Assembly: GCA_017860345.1 (NCBI GenBank)
Contig: JAFNAV010000046.1
Location: forward strand, 1-38,210
Reading direction: 5' to 3'
Length of the DNA: 38,210 bases
Origin: Bacteroidota bacterium
Lineage (GTDB): Bacteria; Bacteroidota; Bacteroidia; Bacteroidales; Paludibacteraceae
The notes beneath the pieces were generated by a model, which was not told the DNA's origin, searched no databases, and saw only the letters and a list, made by a program, of their open reading frames with translations. Below, one piece after another: positions 34,990 to 38,210 of the stretch (position 1 is the first letter of the stretch; each line of letters opens with the position of its first letter). The translations under genes and the position numbers were made by a program.

Positions 34990-35484
34990 TTAATAACGAA
35001 AACACCCTAACAATCTTTCACGTATCACATTCATCCCATATTTATATTTGGTAAGGCTTAAAAAACTATTGCCTTTATAGCCGTTGTCTTCGGGTATTTG
35101 CATTCCGGGAAAGTTATTAGGATGTGGGTCGTTCAGCCATTCATCGAAATTGGAATGAGTGCGACGATCGAAATAACCAGTTTCCCATAACACTGCGATA
35201 CATTTTAATACATCATCGTCCAAAGGATAATTTTTTGATTTTAATTCTTCATAAAATTGTTTCATCTCTTTGTAGTGAAAATAACGCATACGATGAGCAT
35301 CTATGAACCTCTGATAATCTTCTTCTGTTTCAATACTAAATGCCCAATTCACATAATCGTTGATATACTTTGCCCAACGCTCTACAATATGCGAATGCTC
35401 CGAATAATACAAATTCAGATATTCTTGATAAGGAAGATTATCTTCATCATCCCACCTGTTTCTACCTTTAATATATTCTACCAT
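34990..35484 (-). CDS. Probable immunity protein, paralogue 2
   Basis: A 164-aa acidic, aromatic-rich soluble protein. It is clearly related to the protein encoded at 35626-36111: YPLDDDVLKCIAVLWETGYF matches LPFDDDIIKFIAFLYGTSYF, and SLTKYKYGMNVIRERLL matches SLIEAVKYEYGQNAVRAMLL, at equal places. Its ATG overlaps the TGG-TAG end of an orphan toxin tip, exactly as its paralogue overlaps a longer toxin cassette. I know no named family. The immunity role is inferred from this context. Confidence 0.7.
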   Translation of the reverse strand: MVEYIKGRNRWDDEDNLPYQEYLNLYYSEHSHIVERWAKYINDYVNWAFSIETEEDYQRFIDAHRMRYFHYKEMKQFYEELKSKNYPLDDDVLKCIAVLWETGYFDRRTHSNFDEWLNDPHPNNFPGMQIPEDNGYKGNSFLSLTKYKYGMNVIRERLLGCFRY

Positions 35485-35624
35485 TTTACGTCTTTAAAGT
35501 TTTTAAATGTGTCGTTTAATGCATCTTTAAATATCACGTAATTAGTATATCTTGCAGATCCACCTCTTGCTCCGTAATATTTTATACCGTTGTATCCATT
35601 GTCTTTTGCCCATTTGGCTATTAC
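35478..35624 (-). pseudogene. Orphan C-terminal tip of a RES-like toxin
   Basis: A 48-residue frame without its own start, beginning VIAKWAKDNGYNGIKYYGAR and ending in KW-stop. It aligns with the end of the toxin cassette at 36105 (IIADWAKSKGYSGIKFYGAQ). The homology starts directly at the stop codon of the upstream immunity gene (35626-35628). The fragment is thus the recombined tail of a second toxin variant that travelled with its immunity gene. Confidence 0.75.
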
Positions 35625-35625
35625 C

Positions 35626-36111
35626 TTATCCTCCTTGTGGACCAATCCATTTTAATGTGGATAATAGCATTGCTCTTACTGCATTTTGTCCATATTCATA
35701 TTTAACAGCTTCTATCAAGCTAAATCCTTCGTTAATATCAATATTTTTTTCAAATGGATGGTTTATATCTTTTGCATTTAACCAGACATCTAAATCAGGA
35801 TAACCTATTCTGATAAAATAACTTGTACCATATAAAAACGCAATAAATTTAATTATATCGTCATCAAAAGGCAAAGTCATTTTTGCAAGTTCATCATATT
35901 TTATTAATACCCTATGATAATTAAAATCAATCCATAAGAAATCATATATATTTTTATAATCATCAACATTTTTTATTTCATATATTTTTGATATTGTTTC
36001 AAAAATAGTCATTGATTCTTTTGGTAACTCTCTATAATACTCTTTAAAATAATCTATTATTGAGATATACATATATTTATTATTGCGATATACTTTAATT
36101 TTATTTACCAT
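35626..36111 (-). CDS. Probable immunity protein, paralogue 1
   Basis: A 161-aa soluble protein rich in Tyr, Ile and Asp (opening VNKIKVYRNNKYMYISIIDY; central LPFDDDIIKFIAFLYGTSYF). The ATG overlaps the end of the toxin cassette (TGG-TAA shares ATGGTAA), so the pair is translationally coupled. This is the classical layout of a polymorphic toxin and its cognate immunity protein. A second homologue lies downstream. The family is not recognised. Confidence 0.75.
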   Translation of the reverse strand: MVNKIKVYRNNKYMYISIIDYFKEYYRELPKESMTIFETISKIYEIKNVDDYKNIYDFLWIDFNYHRVLIKYDELAKMTLPFDDDIIKFIAFLYGTSYFIRIGYPDLDVWLNAKDINHPFEKNIDINEGFSLIEAVKYEYGQNAVRAMLLSTLKWIGPQGG

Positions 36112-37178
36112 TTTGTCGGTGTTGCTGATTTTATTAATGAATTATCTACTGTTGTTTGTTCGAAAACCACGAAATTAACATAATCTGTAGAACCTTGAGC
36201 CCCATAAAATTTAATACCTGAATATCCTTTTGATTTTGCCCAATCTGCAATAATATGAGTGTATTCATATTTATTTGCAACACCAGACAATTTCATTTGA
36301 TCAAAGGATGTTCCTAATTTTTGTATTGTTGCATCATCTGTCAAATCTAATAAATTTTCCAAATCCACTTCAAATTCATATTGAGTTTTCCCTGTTGTAC
36401 CCCCAAAAGCATCTACTTCTATTTTATTTCCAGTAGTAGTTTCACTTGTATATAATCCTTTTTTATATCTGTTTTTTAGAGGATCCATAGTTGGATTTAT
36501 ACTTGTTACTTCATAAGTAGCTGCTGTCTCTTTATATCGATACATTTTTCCTTTATAAGATATACCTTTAGGAATATCAGCATCAGGAATGCTTTTTAAG
36601 AATACTTCTAATTCTTTCCCTGTTTTGGCAATAAAGCGTGTTACCCCAACCCCTCTCAACTTATTCCACACTCCCATCAACTCACCGTTGAAGTCGAAGT
36701 CCTTCATCTTGGTGTAGAAGGTCTTTGTGGCATTTACCAAATTGACTTTCCGCAGGTTATTGGCAAGGCTGTATACGCCAGCCCCTGCATCTGCCAAAAG
36801 TACTGAATTGTAGAAAATATCCCAAACATCGTAGTACGATTGGTATTTGGCTTTAAAATCAGCATCGCTGTTTAGTTTCAGTCGGTCGTTTTTCAACGCA
36901 ATATCAACCGATGCAACTACTCCTCTGGCCACTGTTAGGTAAGCTGCATAAGAACCTCCTGCTGTTTCGGGAGCTGCAATAAGAGCTGCGATAAGAGCAA
37001 CGCCATTGCCGGCAGAACGTAAGCTTTCTTGCGATGAACGATCCAGAACAAACTGCTCGTAAGCAGCAGCCAAAAACGCCGGTACAACATATTCTTTGTC
37101 CTTTTCTATCCCTAAATCCTGATAGTTGCGCGAAGCGCCAGCGAGGGATATCGCTCGTATTCCGTTAACAAGATAGAT
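36105..37178 (-). pseudogene. Start-less toxin cassette with RES-like C-terminal domain
   Basis: The frame is open from a stop at 37179-37181 and has no ATG near its 5' end; only a TTG at 37073 could start it. Its first part (NYQDLGIEKDKEYVVPAFLA, then a Gly/Ala-rich segment) reads like the interior of a large toxin. The last 140 residues look like a RES domain: YRY Arg, GLYTSETTTGNKIEV with its Glu, YEFEVDLENLLDLTD, and GAQGSTDYVNFVVF with its Ser. RES toxins degrade NAD+. An ADP-ribosyltransferase-like fold is the alternative. It is probably a silent cassette displaced from a full-length toxin gene, kept with its immunity gene. Confidence 0.6.
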
Positions 37179-37310
37179 TCAAACAATTATCTATCAAAAA
37201 TAACTATATCAAAGAACGCTTATGACGGCAATATATCAATCTTCCGAACACTCGTAATTTGTAATCCGTACCAGTCGGAGGTTTTCAATAAACTATTTTT
37301 TCTTTATTTA

Positions 37311-37610
37311 CTAGTACTTCTTTAAATCATTTTCCAAAAATCCTTTCAAATCCTTTAAAAAATTCACAGCTTCTTCTTCTGTGTCAAATGAAATACCTGA
37401 GGCATCTTCACCATACTCATTTAATTTTTGAAAAATAAAACCTGATCTTTCCTTGGATAAAATATTTATATCATTTAAAAGAGCATGTATTGTATCATAT
37501 TTTTCATTCCTAATGAAATCTACCCACACATCTTTGTTAGAGATAAAAAAATCCCAAACACTCTGATAATAGTAACATGCAAATAGATATTTAATAAATT
37601 TTAGTTCCAT
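37311..37610 (-). CDS. Probable CdiI-type immunity protein to the RNase A-like toxin
   Basis: A 99-aa acidic protein that starts 2 nt after the stop of the RNase A-like toxin. The opening KYLFACYYYQSVWDFF resembles the YFHQDW-type motif of small CdiI immunity proteins (PF18593-like), from memory. It should bind and block the toxin's active site in the producing cell. Family assignment is moderate; the immunity role is well supported by position. Confidence 0.7.
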   Translation of the reverse strand: MELKFIKYLFACYYYQSVWDFFISNKDVWVDFIRNEKYDTIHALLNDINILSKERSGFIFQKLNEYGEDASGISFDTEEEAVNFLKDLKGFLENDLKKY

Positions 37611-37612
37611 AA

Positions 37613-38210
37613 TTATTGTGGAAATGATGTTAAAATATAATATTTTTGCCCATCATTAGTTCTCTTTAAAACTACTTTAGCTTTATAAAGGTTCTTACAA
37701 ACTGGGTTTGTACTATTTTGAAGGGCATTTAAATACTCTTGTTTTGTAATTCCTCGTCCTAATATTTCATTATTTGACCCTATATATTCAGGAAATTCAA
37801 ACTTCCCAAGATTTGAATTTTTCATCCAGGCCTTTACTGCATCTCTATTTTCACTAAACAATTTTGAAACAACTTTTTGCGCTGTTTGTACATCCTTAAA
37901 TGAGCTTGATGCTGATATTGTTATCTTTCCTTTTTGTGTAAATTCATCTGCTAAGCGTTGTATTAATTCTGCATCAGTTTTACCAACATGATTTGTAATG
38001 GTATGTCCTAATACTTGGTCGGAAAGTTTCATCAGTTCATCCTCGTGATATCGCAACCAATTATCGACATCATCAATATCGTCAATTAAATCATCGTCAA
38101 TTATCCTCTCAGCTTTTCCTTTTGCAATCAGTTTTTCGGTCAGTTCGTCTATCTGGCTCTGGCTTAGTTCCTCTATGCTTTTGAGAACAGTTTTAGTTTT
38201 GGTTGTTTTG
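37613..38210 (-). CDS. C-terminal part of a polymorphic toxin with CdiA-CT RNase A-like domain
   Basis: The frame is open to the right edge, so the gene starts outside the window. A charged helical linker (SIEELSQSQIDELTEKLIAK, then DDDLIDDIDDVDNWL) leads into a domain that matches bacterial CdiA-CT RNase A (PF18431) in pattern. It has GHTITNHVGKTDAELIQRL, a SASSSF turn, AVKAWMKNSN and the end VVLKRTNDGQKYYILTSFP. This domain cleaves RNA in a target cell. The conserved His of HTI/HVGKT is present. The delivery part (for example RHS/YD or T9SS-exported) is not visible. The immunity gene follows by 2 nt. Confidence 0.85.
   Translation of the reverse strand, partial: KTTKTKTVLKSIEELSQSQIDELTEKLIAKGKAERIIDDDLIDDIDDVDNWLRYHEDELMKLSDQVLGHTITNHVGKTDAELIQRLADEFTQKGKITISASSSFKDVQTAQKVVSKLFSENRDAVKAWMKNSNLGKFEFPEYIGSNNEILGRGITKQEYLNALQNSTNPVCKNLYKAKVVLKRTNDGQKYYILTSFPQ

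Noticed and set aside
37125-37178. GC-rich stretch with CGAG/CTCG pairing as a recombination site of the toxin cassette
   Set aside because: The pairing is short and also fits ordinary coding sequence of the cassette; no second copy is visible.

Overview
The window looks like chromosomal DNA of a Bacteroidota bacterium, probably Bacteroidales or a near relative. Four things point there. Several promoters fit the phylum consensus TTTG-N19-TAnnTTTG. A secreted pectinesterase ends in a type IX secretion sorting domain. The Cas9 is a long (1499 aa) type II-C form. The orders ilv-thioesterase-ilvC and dxs-trkA-trkH are familiar from this group. No insertion sequence or rRNA gene is visible.

Left third (1-9132): a type II-C CRISPR-Cas locus. 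A 47-nt-repeat array enters from the left edge and is followed, on the minus strand, by cas2, cas1, a AAA+/STAND-like ATPase gene, a DUF6155-type gene and cas9. The tracrRNA is divergent from cas9 and shares a compact double promoter with it. Every repeat carries a TATCTTTG -7 box, so crRNAs could start inside the repeats. The main discovery candidate lies between cas9 and the DUF6155 gene. A lone degenerate repeat (4404-4429) is preceded by a spacer-like segment whose last 11 nt exactly match DNA at 4235-4245. The match ends precisely at the spacer/repeat junction. The target lies just upstream of a perfect -7 box (4262-4269) that would transcribe this same RNA, and between the DUF6155 gene and the rest of the locus. 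This resembles Cas9 guides with short seed matches that repress without cutting (tracr-L in S. pyogenes, scaRNA in F. novicida). I know of no described II-C example.

Middle (9230-30020): a T9SS-exported pectinesterase and a PAP2 phosphatase, then the minus-strand branched-chain amino acid operon ilvD - ArnT-like GT - GT2 - GtrA - ilvB - ilvN - acyl-ACP thioesterase - ilvC. The operon has a clear promoter and a complete attenuator, with a 22-aa leader peptide rich in Ile, Val and Leu, a terminator and mutually exclusive pairings. ilvD itself appears broken by an out-of-frame deletion of about 120 nt near its 5' end. On the plus strand follow dxs, trkA and two tandem trkH paralogues, closed by a shared bidirectional terminator.

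Right end (30022-38210): a 1516-aa secreted protein of unknown function, two REP-like palindromes with a small zinc-ribbon ORF, and a minus-strand polymorphic-toxin region. That region holds the C-terminal end of a large toxin with a CdiA-CT RNase A-like domain and its probable immunity gene. After it come a start-less cassette with a RES-like toxin tip plus immunity gene, and a 49-codon orphan toxin tip plus a paralogous immunity gene. This is the layout of a toxin whose C-terminal cassettes are displaced by recombination.
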